Positions 1 through 8,536 of a DNA stretch of 64,000 bases are shown piece by piece. The notes beneath the pieces were generated by a model, which did no database searches, was not told the origin of the DNA, and saw only the letters and a list, made by a program, of their open reading frames with translations. Positions within the stretch are counted from its first letter, which is position 1; each line of letters starts with the position of its first letter. Source of the DNA: Bacteroidales bacterium (lineage in GTDB: Bacteria; Bacteroidota; Bacteroidia; Bacteroidales; VadinHA17); contig JAGNKY010000001.1 of assembly GCA_017999895.1 (NCBI GenBank), positions 124,001 through 188,000 on the forward strand, in the 5' to 3' direction. A program made the position numbers and the translations under genes.

Positions 1-39
1 TAATCACTTTTATTAATTTAGCTTTCAAAGTAAATTTAG

Positions 40-504
40 GTGCGTAAAAGAGTAAGATTAATAGCAAAGGATATTATTAACGATTCGTTTCCCGTGCTGA
101 AGGAGAAACGAATTTTTTATCTGATTATGTGGTTCAGATTTTTTGGACTTTGTGTGTGGATCCCTCCATTTGTAAGAATAATTGTAATAAGTACACGTAT
201 AAAAAAATTGAACGACAGCGCCATGAGAGGCATTATAGCACATGAGCTGTGTCACCAGGAGAAATATCTCAAAATGAGCCCGTGGCAATATATACGTTTT
301 GCAGCAAAATACCTGTTTTTTAAAAAGGCCAGGATGCTTGAAGAGAAGGATATCGACAGACTGACGATAGAAAAAGGCTATGGGAGAGAACTTTATGAGC
401 TTTCTTTGATATCACGTGCTGATTTGCGGCATAAAAACATTATTGATAACTACATGACTCCTGAGGATATAAAGGACTATGCCATAAAAACAGGAAAATG
501 GTGA
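40..504 (+). CDS. Small HExxH protein, putative metallopeptidase-like
   Basis: A 154-residue protein starting at a GTG that directly follows in-frame stops, so no longer start exists. A hydrophobic stretch at about residues 26-50 (FYLIMWFRFFGLCVWIPPF) could be a membrane or re-entrant segment. It is followed by AHELCHQ near residue 68, an HExxH zinc-binding signature preceded by small and hydrophobic residues as in zincin active-site helices. The C-terminal half is basic and charged. A third zinc ligand cannot be assigned, although E101 and E102 in MLEEKD are candidates. The family is not recognised. The nearest idea is a small M48- or DUF-type zincin domain. The next gene lies 148 bases downstream and has its own likely promoter, so this is probably a separate transcript. 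Confidence 0.6.
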   Translation: MRKRVRLIAKDIINDSFPVLKEKRIFYLIMWFRFFGLCVWIPPFVRIIVISTRIKKLNDSAMRGIIAHELCHQEKYLKMSPWQYIRFAAKYLFFKKARMLEEKDIDRLTIEKGYGRELYELSLISRADLRHKNIIDNYMTPEDIKDYAIKTGKW

Positions 505-586
505 ATCGGAAGAAAAAATAAAATAAAATTTATTGTAAATACATAAAATTTTTAAATATCGTGGTTTTTATTTTTTCATAGTATAA

Positions 587-622
587 TTGCAATAAGGGAA
601 TATTATAAAAAATATAAATTTG
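587..622 (+). promoter_or_regulatory. Possible Bacteroidota-type promoter for the DUF1080 gene
   Basis: TAAATTTG at 615-622 matches the -7 consensus TAnnTTTG of the Bacteroidota housekeeping sigma factor. A TTG at 587-589 is the nearest -33 candidate, but the 25-base spacer is longer than usual. The predicted transcript would start about 20-25 bases before the ATG at 652. Confidence 0.35.
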
Positions 623-651
623 TAACAGGTAAACAACTAAAAATACAGGAT

Positions 652-1392
652 ATGAAAAAAAGAGTCGTTCTTTATTTTTTGCCGGTTTTTTTAAGTTATT
701 TGTTTATTAATCCGGCATGGACACAACCAGTAAACACACTTACTCAGAAAGAAAAGGAAGAGGGCTGGATGTTACTTTTCAATGGAAAGGATTTTACTGG
801 CTGGCGTCAATACAATGGAACAAGTATGCCTCCTAACTGGAAAATTGAGGATAATGCCATGAAAGTATTTACAGCTGAGGGAAAGAAACCGGGTCAGGGT
901 TCAGGAGGAGATATCATTTATGCTGCGAAAAAATTCAGGGATTTCGAATTATCGATCGATTGGAAGGCAGACAAAATGGCTAATTCAGGTATTTTTTATT
1001 ATGTAAGGGAAGAACCAGGGCAGCAGATATATTCCTCGGCACCTGAAGTGCAGATACTCGATAATGATAATGCTACAGACAACAAGATTGCAAGTCACCT
1101 TGCAGGGTCGCTTTACGACGTGCTTCCGGCTGATCCAAAAACCGTAAAACCTGCAGGTCAGTGGAATAATATTGTTATCAGAGCTAAGGACGGTAAGGTA
1201 ACACATATTCAGAATGGTGTAAAAGTGGTTGAATATGAGTTGTGGACTCCAAAATGGGACGAAATGGTGAAGAACAGTAAGTTCAAAGATTTTCCGGGAT
1301 TTCAGAAGGGTATTTCGAGGGAAGGCTATATAGGTCTTCAGGACCATGGATATACTGTATGGTTCAGGAATATTAAGATAAGGGAGTTGTAG
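652..1392 (+). CDS. Secreted DUF1080 (3-keto-disaccharide hydrolase-type) protein
   Basis: A 246-residue protein with a Sec signal peptide ending near residue 24 (PAWTQ), so it is exported. The rest is one DUF1080 concanavalin-like jelly-roll domain. Visible signatures are GWMLLFNGKDFTGWRQ at the start, DFELSIDWKADKMANSGIFY in the middle, APEVQILDNDN, and the closing IGLQDHGYTVWFRNIKIREL. The family includes laminarinase-like and 3-keto-glycoside hydrolases and is common in Bacteroidota and Planctomycetota carbohydrate clusters. The substrate cannot be read from sequence. It converges on a Tat-exported TIM-barrel protein, another family that often accompanies DUF1080, across a shared terminator. 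A strong family call, with a tentative reaction. Confidence 0.85.
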   Translation: MKKRVVLYFLPVFLSYLFINPAWTQPVNTLTQKEKEEGWMLLFNGKDFTGWRQYNGTSMPPNWKIEDNAMKVFTAEGKKPGQGSGGDIIYAAKKFRDFELSIDWKADKMANSGIFYYVREEPGQQIYSSAPEVQILDNDNATDNKIASHLAGSLYDVLPADPKTVKPAGQWNNIVIRAKDGKVTHIQNGVKVVEYELWTPKWDEMVKNSKFKDFPGFQKGISREGYIGLQDHGYTVWFRNIKIREL

Positions 1393-1437
1393 AAAATAAA
1401 TATTTTCTCAACCACAGAAAATGCAAATAAAGAACGC

Positions 1438-1477
1438 TAAGGGCGCAAAGTAATACAATGATTACTTTGCGCCCTTA
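1438..1477. terminator. Bidirectional hairpin terminator between convergent genes
   Basis: A perfect 17-bp inverted repeat (TAAGGGCGCAAAGTAAT and its complement) encloses the 6-base loop ACAATG, with AT-rich flanks on both sides. It sits between the convergent ends at 1392 and 1510, the position expected of a shared terminator. The left arm continues a longer block (CCACAGAAAATGCAAATAAAG, split here as two parts, at 1412-1432) that resembles a dispersed intergenic repeat. Confidence 0.75.
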
Positions 1478-1509
1478 ATTTAATGATATTTGAGACTTTA
1501 AATCTGGGA

Positions 1510-2625
1510 TTAAATCAGTGCGTCGACCACATCTTCAAGCAACTTTTTTGTGCCTTCGACAGGATCTCCACCTGCTTCATATTCAACGGAAATATATCCT
1601 TTATATTTATGATCATTAAGTATTTTAACGCACCGGGCTATATCCACATCAGGGAAGCGCGTCCATCTTTTGGCATGAACCATTGAAGTGGCTTTAGGAA
1701 TCAGGATGTCGAGTCCGTTATACAGCATGTATTCATGTTCCCAGTTGCAGAAATCCGGTGAAGCTTCACAGAAAGGATTATTGACTTCATTGATAATGAT
1801 AATAATATTTACAGGATTAGCTGCTAGGCCCCAGTGGTTTTCAATTGTAATTTTCACCCCGGTTTTTCCGGCATAATCTGCAAGTTCTTTGAACGATTCT
1901 ATGGCATTTCTTAGATAAGGCACAATTTCCTCATTACGCGGGTAGCCATCTTTTATTATAGAAGCAGGAATAATCTGAGGTCCTCCTGTGTTTACACGCA
2001 TTGATATTGCTCCGATTTGTTTTGCCGCATCAAGCCAGATTTTTGCTACACGTATTCCTTCTTTTCTTAGATCATCATTAAGGTCGGCAAGATTTCGAGG
2101 TGCATTATTTGATATATGAGCTGCTGTTACTCCGGCGGAAACCATATTATTTACAAGCCGGTCGAGGTAACGTTTCGACGATAATGTAGAAGGGTCGAAT
2201 TCGCCAATACGCACCTGAGTTTCAGTTTTAATCTGTGTGAACATCGAATCATCTGTCACATCGCCAAAAAGAGATGACCAGAGATCCATTTTCTTAACGC
2301 CTGGATATGTATCTCTGGTAAATGCTGGAAAATCGAGAAGAGTGATTTCACCGTATTTTTCTTTTAGCTGTAGTATTTCAGGACGTTCAGGCCTTTGAGA
2401 ATATGTTCTTCTTTTGAATAATTGATTTACAGCATAGCTGTTTGATGCCATTTGTTTCAGCTTTTCATCTCTTGTGCGAGTGCGCTGCTTCTTTTCGCTG
2501 CTATTTATATCCTTGATGGTAAAACCCATCGAAGCAGCACCAAGTGTACCGATGCTTATTGTTTTAAGGAAATCGCGTCTGGGCTGAATAAGCGATTTTT
2601 TTGATTTGTTGTAATTCGTTTTCAT
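1510..2625 (-). CDS. Tat-exported sugar phosphate isomerase/epimerase-like TIM-barrel protein
   Basis: A 371-residue protein. The N-terminus carries the twin-arginine motif RRDFLK at about residues 17-22, followed by a hydrophobic h-region (ISIGTLGAASMGF), so it is predicted to be exported folded through Tat. The remainder resembles the xylose isomerase-like/AP endonuclease 2 TIM-barrel superfamily: GVTAAHISNN, IGAISMRVNTGG, VKITIENHWG, and a closing YKGYISVEYEAGGDP followed by a terminal helix. These motifs carry the metal-binding Glu and His typical of the fold. The family includes sugar isomerases and epimerases, but no specific substrate can be named. Export would place it in the periplasm, where the convergent DUF1080 protein could act on related carbohydrates. 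This link is inferred. Confidence 0.75.
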   Translation of the reverse strand: MKTNYNKSKKSLIQPRRDFLKTISIGTLGAASMGFTIKDINSSEKKQRTRTRDEKLKQMASNSYAVNQLFKRRTYSQRPERPEILQLKEKYGEITLLDFPAFTRDTYPGVKKMDLWSSLFGDVTDDSMFTQIKTETQVRIGEFDPSTLSSKRYLDRLVNNMVSAGVTAAHISNNAPRNLADLNDDLRKEGIRVAKIWLDAAKQIGAISMRVNTGGPQIIPASIIKDGYPRNEEIVPYLRNAIESFKELADYAGKTGVKITIENHWGLAANPVNIIIIINEVNNPFCEASPDFCNWEHEYMLYNGLDILIPKATSMVHAKRWTRFPDVDIARCVKILNDHKYKGYISVEYEAGGDPVEGTKKLLEDVVDALI

Positions 2626-2763
2626 GATTTCTTAAGTATGGTTAATTATGAAATTTGTATTCGATATTAAAAAGCCTGTGTATTATCACTGATATTTTCG
2701 AATTATTTTTGTAACTTAAAAGACAATGACTTTTTTAATTAATTCAGAGATTATCTGTAAAAA

Positions 2764-3630
2764 TTATTCCAGAGAAATTTCTGCCACAACAGGCCAATGG
2801 TCGGAAATGAAAACATTTCCTTGTTTTCTTACGACGGTTTTAATACTGTTAACTTTCATTCCATTTCGTACAAAGATATAGTCTATTCTGTTTCCTCGCG
2901 ATGCATCTGACCATCCATTCGAAGAGCCTGTTGGACCTTCAGGAGCACTTTGAGAGATTTTATATGAATCGACTAAAAGGGGATTGCCTTTTCCTGCTCC
3001 AGTAAGTATATAATAAGCCCTACTGTCGGGCCTCATATTGAAATCGCCGGTAATTATGAATTTTTCGTTTCCTGCTATTTTTTTCACCTGGTCAAGAAGT
3101 AATGCGGCACTCATTACTCTTGCTGAATCGGAGTCGTGAGCAAAATGAGTATTGAAATAATATAGTGTCTTTCCGGTTTTTATTTCCTTAAGCTCGACCC
3201 ATGTTACAATTCTTGGCAGATTTGCGCCCCATCCTTTACTTCCAGGTATATCGGGTGTTTCGGAAAGCCAGAAAGTATTGCTTCTTATCATTTTAAATCT
3301 TTTATCATTGAAAAACAGAGGGTTCATTTCTCCTTTTCTTTTACCGTCATCCCGACCAACTCCGATTGATGACCATCCTTCCATAGCTGAATCAATAGCT
3401 GTATACTGATGCCATAGTGCCTCCTGAAGTCCAAAAAGGTCAGGTTTCTCTTCTTTTAAGAACTCGATTACCAGATTCTTTCTGTTAGTCCAGGCATTTA
3501 TACCATCGTTTGCGTTATCGTAACGTATGTTAAAAGTAATAACCTTAATAGTTTCATTAGTTTTGTTTCCTGCGCATATTAAGAAGGCAAGAATAAATAT
3601 TGCAGAAAAAAGAATTTTATTGAGCCTCAT
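2764..3630 (-). CDS. Secreted endonuclease/exonuclease/phosphatase-fold hydrolase
   Basis: A 288-residue protein with a short signal peptide (ILFSAIFILAFLICAG), so it is probably periplasmic or lipid-anchored. The EEP metal-dependent phosphoesterase motifs appear in order: TFNIRYDN, FGLQEALWHQ (metal-binding Glu), FNTHFAH, ITGDFNMRPDS (catalytic Asp-Asn) and a terminal SDHWPVVAEI (Asp-His pair). The length is typical for secreted EEP proteins found in Bacteroidota carbohydrate loci. These are often annotated as endonucleases, but phosphodiesters of sugars or lipids are equally possible substrates. It is transcribed alone, divergent from mutL. Confidence 0.85.
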   Translation of the reverse strand: MRLNKILFSAIFILAFLICAGNKTNETIKVITFNIRYDNANDGINAWTNRKNLVIEFLKEEKPDLFGLQEALWHQYTAIDSAMEGWSSIGVGRDDGKRKGEMNPLFFNDKRFKMIRSNTFWLSETPDIPGSKGWGANLPRIVTWVELKEIKTGKTLYYFNTHFAHDSDSARVMSAALLLDQVKKIAGNEKFIITGDFNMRPDSRAYYILTGAGKGNPLLVDSYKISQSAPEGPTGSSNGWSDASRGNRIDYIFVRNGMKVNSIKTVVRKQGNVFISDHWPVVAEISLE

Positions 3631-3648
3631 TCAAGTCTTATATTTCTT

Positions 3649-3656
3649 CAAATATA
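3649..3656 (-). promoter_or_regulatory. Possible -7 element for the secreted EEP gene
   Basis: On the minus strand this reads TATATTTG, matching TAnnTTTG, 19 bases before the ATG at 3630. No clear -33 TTG lies at the usual distance. Confidence 0.3.
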
Positions 3657-3890
3657 AATACAAATATTTCTTTTTGTATAAGTTTTAAATAAAAGTATGG
3701 CAATTTTCTAAAAGGGTTTAAATAGAGTACAAATTCTTATCTATTTTTTTCCAAATTTATGTTTTGCAAATTGATCTTTTTCTTTGGATTTAACCTTGAT
3801 TTGGCAGGCCTGATGAAAGTAATTATTGATATATTTGAAGAATTAAAAATTATTGACAAAGCTGATAATAAGTAGTTTCTGTAATTATTT

Positions 3891-5702
3891 ATGCCTGATA
3901 TAATTAAGCTGTTACCTGATTCTGTAGCAAATCAGATAGCTGCAGGCGAAGTAATCCAGAGGCCAGCGTCGGTGGTTAAAGAACTGATGGAAAACTCAGT
4001 AGATGCCGGAGCAAGCGATGTTAAAGTGATTATAAAAGATGCCGGCCGCACACTGATACAGGTTGTGGATGACGGTACAGGTATGTCTGAAACTGATGCC
4101 AGGCTTGCCTTTGAAAGACATTCTACATCTAAGATATCCTGTGCCGAGGATTTATTTTCTATCACAACAAAAGGATTCAGAGGCGAGGCTCTTGCTTCTA
4201 TAGCGGCAGTATCAATGGTGGAGCTCAGAACAAGGCGAAAGGAAGATGAAACCGGTACTATGATTGTAATTAGTGGTTCCAAAGTAGAAAAGCAGGAATT
4301 GTGCATTTGCCCTCCAGGAGCTAATTTTTTAGTAAAAAGTCTATTTTTCAACACTCCGGCAAGAAGAAAATTCCTTAAATCGGATAATACTGAACTGAGG
4401 AATATAATCAATGAATTTCAAAAAGTTGCACTTTCAAATCCAGCTATCAAATTTTCTCTTTACCATAACGATTCTGAAATTTATCTTCTTCCCTCCGGTA
4501 ATATTAAACAGAGGATTTCAGGGATATTCGGCAAAAATATTAGTCAGGAGCTTTTGAATATTGAAGCAGACACAACACTCGCAAAAATTGCAGGTTTTAT
4601 AGGCAAACCCGAGTCGGCAAAAAAAACTTCCGGTGGTCAATTCTTTTTTGCAAACGGCCGTTTCATAAGGCATCCTTATCTGCACAAAGCTGTTATGGAA
4701 GGTTATCAAAAAATTCTTCCTCCCGATTCCATCCCATCCTATTTTATTTTCATCGATGTCGATCCTTCGAAAATTGATGTGAATATACATCCAACAAAAA
4801 CAGAAGTGAAATTTGAAGACGAAAGGGCTATATGGCAGATATTGCTTGCTGCAGTGAGAGAAACTCTCGGCAGGTTTAATATCATACCATCGATAGACTT
4901 CGGCAGCGATTCTTATGTGGATATTCCTTTGAAGGCTAATGATGGACGCATTCCCGCTCCTCCGGAAATAAAAATAGACACTAAATATGACCCTTTCACC
5001 GGAGACAACAGGATATCGAAAAGAGAACTTATTGAAAGATTTGAAAAAGGAAGAATTTCAAACTGGGAAAAACTTTACCCTGACCAGATTAGAAATGATA
5101 TTAAAAAACGAAATGAAGGGACGACGGAAGAAATAACATTACAAAGACGATTCATCCAGATAAAGGGCAGGTATATTGTATGTCCGGTTAAATCGGGTCT
5201 GATGTTAATTGACCAGAAGAGAGCACACGAAAGAATTCTTTATGAACAGTTTATTCGGGATCTCGATCAGCAAGTAATCCCAGGACAAAAGAGTATTTTT
5301 CCTGAAACATTTGATATGGATGCAGACGATTATTATCTGTTGAAAGAAATAGAGAATGAGCTAAGGTTACTTGGTTATGATTTTGAGGACAAAGGTAATT
5401 ACAGTGTCATAATAAAAAGCTATCCTGTAATTACAGAGGCTCTATCAGCAGTTGATTTTCTTAGGTCATTACTGGGAACATTCAGAAGCCTTCAGACCGA
5501 CATTTCAGGGGATATGAAAGAAAAAGTTGCAGAGGCTATGGCAAAAAGTGCTTCAATTCCTTATGGAACAAATATGTCAGCAGAAGAGATGGAACAACTC
5601 ATTGATAAATTATTTGCATGCCACTCGCCCAATTATTCTCCGTCAGGGAAGCCGATTATAAGTATAATAACTATAGATGAAATTGATAAAAGATTCAAAT
5701 AA
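3891..5702 (+). CDS. mutL: DNA mismatch repair protein MutL
   Basis: A 603-residue MutL, the matchmaker ATPase that links MutS mismatch recognition to downstream excision. The N-terminal GHKL ATPase motifs are complete: AGEVIQRPASVVKELMENS, DAGASDV, DDGTGM, and GFRGEALASIAAVS near residue 100. The transducer domain ends with HPTKTEVKF. The C-terminal dimerisation domain contains DQKRAHERILYE near residue 441, where endonuclease-type MutL proteins usually have DQHAxxERxxYE. The His and Ala are replaced by Lys and Arg, so nicking activity is uncertain. The ATG is the natural start, with GEVIQRP at the expected distance. It is transcribed in the same direction as two rhomboid genes 71 bases downstream. 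Confidence 0.96.
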   Translation: MPDIIKLLPDSVANQIAAGEVIQRPASVVKELMENSVDAGASDVKVIIKDAGRTLIQVVDDGTGMSETDARLAFERHSTSKISCAEDLFSITTKGFRGEALASIAAVSMVELRTRRKEDETGTMIVISGSKVEKQELCICPPGANFLVKSLFFNTPARRKFLKSDNTELRNIINEFQKVALSNPAIKFSLYHNDSEIYLLPSGNIKQRISGIFGKNISQELLNIEADTTLAKIAGFIGKPESAKKTSGGQFFFANGRFIRHPYLHKAVMEGYQKILPPDSIPSYFIFIDVDPSKIDVNIHPTKTEVKFEDERAIWQILLAAVRETLGRFNIIPSIDFGSDSYVDIPLKANDGRIPAPPEIKIDTKYDPFTGDNRISKRELIERFEKGRISNWEKLYPDQIRNDIKKRNEGTTEEITLQRRFIQIKGRYIVCPVKSGLMLIDQKRAHERILYEQFIRDLDQQVIPGQKSIFPETFDMDADDYYLLKEIENELRLLGYDFEDKGNYSVIIKSYPVITEALSAVDFLRSLLGTFRSLQTDISGDMKEKVAEAMAKSASIPYGTNMSAEEMEQLIDKLFACHSPNYSPSGKPIISIITIDEIDKRFK

Positions 5703-5737
5703 TCAAAATGTTTCTGCACTGGTTTGAAATGATTGAT

Positions 5738-5745
5738 TAATTTTG
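5738..5745 (+). promoter_or_regulatory. Possible -7 element upstream of the rhomboid pair
   Basis: TAATTTTG matches TAnnTTTG and lies 28 bases before the ATG at 5774. The -33 region is not well defined, since the nearest TTTG is only 11 bases away. It may let the rhomboid pair be expressed apart from mutL. Confidence 0.35.
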
Positions 5746-5773
5746 CCGCAAATCTTTTAAAGATTAAATTTTA

Positions 5774-6517
5774 ATGAACGGCTATAATAGAAGTTTTTTC
5801 GGGATGCCACCGGCAGTGAAGAACATCATTTATATAAATATATTGATGCTTCTTGCCAACTATGCTTCTATGGCCATTTTCAATGTGGATTTGAATAGAA
5901 TTCTCGGAATCTATTTTCCTGCATCGGATCTGTTCAGGCCTATACAAATTTTAACCCACATGTTTATGCATGGCGGTATATGGCATCTTTTTTTCAATAT
6001 GCTTGCATTATATATGTTCGGCCAAATTCTTGAACAGGTGTGGGGTTCGAAAAGATTTCTTATTTATTATTTCGTTTCAGGATTAGGTGCTATGGCCACT
6101 CATTTTTTAGTTATGGCAATTCAATACCGTCAGGTAATGAATTATATCACACCTGAACAATTGCAGGAAGTTCTTGATAATGGTTATACTTATACCTTGC
6201 AGCTTAAAGCATATACTGATCCTGTAATGAGAAAGCTGCAATATATTCTTTACACTCCTACTGTCGGAGCATCTGGAGCTATTTATGGTGTTTTGCTTGC
6301 TTTTGGAATGCTTTTCCCTAATACGCCGCTTTTACTTCTGTTTCCACCAATACCTATCAGAGCAAAATATTTTGTTTTACTCTACGGAGGTTTGGAGCTT
6401 TATCTTGCAATCACTCAGCCTGGAAGCTCAGTAGCTCATGCAGCACATCTGGGAGGCATGATTTTTGGCTTTATCCTAATCAAAATCTGGAAAAAAACCA
6501 CAAAAACTTTTTACTGA
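5774..6517 (+). CDS. Rhomboid family intramembrane serine protease (first copy)
   Basis: A 247-residue polytopic membrane protein with all rhomboid signatures. HGGIWHLFFNMLALYMFG carries the oxyanion-side His and Asn in TM2. VGASGAIYG carries the catalytic Ser of GxSG in TM4. AHAAHLGGMIFG carries the catalytic His in TM6. A long loop after TM3 (about residues 110-160) separates the first half from the active Ser. The family cleaves single-pass membrane proteins within the bilayer, and the substrate is unknown. Its stop codon overlaps the ATG of a second rhomboid gene by one base (ATGA-like TGATG arrangement), so the two are translationally coupled. Confidence 0.92.
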   Translation: MNGYNRSFFGMPPAVKNIIYINILMLLANYASMAIFNVDLNRILGIYFPASDLFRPIQILTHMFMHGGIWHLFFNMLALYMFGQILEQVWGSKRFLIYYFVSGLGAMATHFLVMAIQYRQVMNYITPEQLQEVLDNGYTYTLQLKAYTDPVMRKLQYILYTPTVGASGAIYGVLLAFGMLFPNTPLLLLFPPIPIRAKYFVLLYGGLELYLAITQPGSSVAHAAHLGGMIFGFILIKIWKKTTKTFY

Positions 6518-7416
6518 TGAGTTGGTGGAACAAAATTAAGTTGTATTTGAATCGTAGCTCCAACCTTACAAAATTAATAATAGCCAATATAGTAGTTTTT
6601 TTGATTATTACTATTGCAGGGATATTTGGATATCTTCTTGTAAATCCTGTCATCTCTGATAGTTTTATCAGGTTTTTTTCAATGCCTTCTTCCTTCAACA
6701 CTTTTCTAAAAAAGCCATGGACCCTGATTACTTATATGTTTACCCACAAAGATTTTCTTCATATTGCCGTTAACCTGTTATGGTTGTACTGGTTTGGAAA
6801 GATATTTCTTGAATTTCTCGATCAGAAAAAACTTGTGTCAGTTTATTTTATTGGAGGTGTTACAGGAGCTTTGATGTATATAGTTTCTTATAATATCTTT
6901 CCAGTGTTCAGAGAATTTTCCGGAACATCTGTTCCTCTTCTTGGTGCCAGTGCATCTGTTATGGCAATAGTTGTGGCAATTGCTACATACGTCCCTAACT
7001 ATCAGGTGCTGCTATTCCCTTTCGGCAGATTTAAAATCAAATATATTGCTTTAGTAATTTTTATTCTGACTTCCATAGCTGATTTTTCTGCGAACTCGGG
7101 TGGTAAACTTGCTCACATAGGAGGGGCACTTTACGGCTATATATATGCAATTAGTTATCGTAATGGTAAAGATCTCGGGAAATGGTTTAACAGATTGATA
7201 GATAATATAGTAACTATTTTAAAGCCTCGTAAAAAGCTTAAAGTATCTTATAATTATAAAAGAAGAATAAGCGACGACTATGAATATAACAGCAGGAAAG
7301 CTGAACGTCAGGCAAGAATCAATGAGATACTCGATAAAATATCAAAAGGAGGCTATGACAGCCTTACTAAGGAGGAAAAAGATTTTCTGTTCAGCGAAAG
7401 CCAGAAAAAGAATTAA
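6517..7416 (+). CDS. Rhomboid family intramembrane serine protease (second copy)
   Basis: A 299-residue second rhomboid, overlapping the first by one base. THKDFLHIAVNLLWLYWFG gives the TM2 His and Asn, LLGASASVMAIV the GxSx catalytic Ser, and KLAHIGGALYGY the TM6 His. Unlike its neighbour it has a soluble C-terminal tail of about 80 residues (from about residue 220) that is rich in Lys, Arg and Tyr and ends in a helical segment (ARINEILDKISKGGYDSLTKEE). This small helical tail resembles the C-terminal domain of many Bacteroidota rhomboids. The active-site residues of both copies are intact, so they may have diverged in substrate or form a pair. Confidence 0.9.
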   Translation: MSWWNKIKLYLNRSSNLTKLIIANIVVFLIITIAGIFGYLLVNPVISDSFIRFFSMPSSFNTFLKKPWTLITYMFTHKDFLHIAVNLLWLYWFGKIFLEFLDQKKLVSVYFIGGVTGALMYIVSYNIFPVFREFSGTSVPLLGASASVMAIVVAIATYVPNYQVLLFPFGRFKIKYIALVIFILTSIADFSANSGGKLAHIGGALYGYIYAISYRNGKDLGKWFNRLIDNIVTILKPRKKLKVSYNYKRRISDDYEYNSRKAERQARINEILDKISKGGYDSLTKEEKDFLFSESQKKN

Positions 7417-7453
7417 CTTTGAAATAATTTAAGCTGATTTCAGCATTATAAGA

Positions 7454-8536
7454 GTGGGAAAACTTATTCATAAGATATTTTTGGGAATAAACATCATTTT
7501 TGCTCTATCCCTATTAATATCTTATCTTGCTGTATATGTAAGTCCCGAAGATTTTATTCTTCCGGCCTTTTTTGGTCTTGCATATCCCTACCTTATGATT
7601 ATCAATATAATTTTTGTTGTTATATGGGCAGTAAGGCTGAGGCCGGAGGCATTTATTTCGATAGGAATTATTTTACTAGGTTTCAATCACTTTTCAGATT
7701 ATATACAGCTTTTTAAGACAAAGCAGAGCACTCAGGGAAATATCCTTGTTATGAGCTACAATATAAGGCTTTTTAACTATTACAAAGGGAACGGGAAGGA
7801 AAATACGGAAAACGAAATACTATCTCTTGTTAGATTACAACAACCAGATATTTTATGCCTGCAGGAATTTTTTATTAACGGCGATGCTAAGAAAAAGGAT
7901 GATGAAATAAAGAAAAAACTGGGTAGCGATTATAATTCACATATAAAGCTTATTGGGAGCGGTAAGAATAAATCTTACGGAATTGCAACATATACAAAAT
8001 ACAAAATTGCCAGCAAGGGAGAAATATCTTTTCCCGGTTCTTCGAGTCTTTCAATTTTTACCGACATTATTGTTGAGAGTGATACTTTCAGAATTTTCAA
8101 TAGTCAATTGCAGTCTTTCAGGCTTAAAAAAACAGAAAGATCGTTTTTCGAAGAGCTTTTTGAAAAGGAAGATAAACAAAAAATAAGAGAGATATTGACT
8201 CTTTCGAAAAGTCTCAGGAAAGGGTTTGCAGAGAGGTCTTTTCAGGCCAGGACGTTAAAGGATTATATTATAAGCTCACCTTACCCGGTGATTGTAATCG
8301 GCGACTTTAATGATACACCTATATCATACACTTATAGAAAAATACGTAAGGGTCTGAAAGATTCGTTTGTTGTTTCAGGGTACGGGGCAGGTTTTACTTA
8401 TCGGGGGAATTATCCTCCGAACAGGATTGATTATATTCTATATGATGATACTTTAGAAAGCACAAAATTTGAAATATTGAAAGTTAAGTACTCAGATCAT
8501 TATCCTGTAATGGCATGGTTTAGAAAGGCCGATTGA
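7454..8536 (+). CDS. Membrane-anchored endonuclease/exonuclease/phosphatase family protein
   Basis: A 360-residue protein with a GTG start at 7454, since no ATG lies in frame nearby. Residues 1-90 form about three hydrophobic membrane segments. The rest is an EEP catalytic domain with NILVMSYNIRLFNYY, DILCLQEFF (metal Glu), SQLQSFRL, VIVIGDFNDTPIS (Asp and Asn) and a terminal YSDHYPVMAWF (Asp-His). This three-TM plus EEP layout is very common in Bacteroidota next to rhomboid genes. It is 38 bases after the second rhomboid, so probably cotranscribed. The active site faces the periplasm if the usual topology holds. Its 3' end overlaps the convergent threonine dehydratase gene by 17 bases. Confidence 0.85.
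   Translation: MGKLIHKIFLGINIIFALSLLISYLAVYVSPEDFILPAFFGLAYPYLMIINIIFVVIWAVRLRPEAFISIGIILLGFNHFSDYIQLFKTKQSTQGNILVMSYNIRLFNYYKGNGKENTENEILSLVRLQQPDILCLQEFFINGDAKKKDDEIKKKLGSDYNSHIKLIGSGKNKSYGIATYTKYKIASKGEISFPGSSSLSIFTDIIVESDTFRIFNSQLQSFRLKKTERSFFEELFEKEDKQKIREILTLSKSLRKGFAERSFQARTLKDYIISSPYPVIVIGDFNDTPISYTYRKIRKGLKDSFVVSGYGAGFTYRGNYPPNRIDYILYDDTLESTKFEILKVKYSDHYPVMAWFRKAD

Noticed and set aside
3813..3875. A 20-codon frame just before mutL (MKVIIDIFEELKIIDKADNK)
   Set aside because: It is short, of ordinary AT-rich composition and without a run of one amino acid that would suggest a leader peptide.
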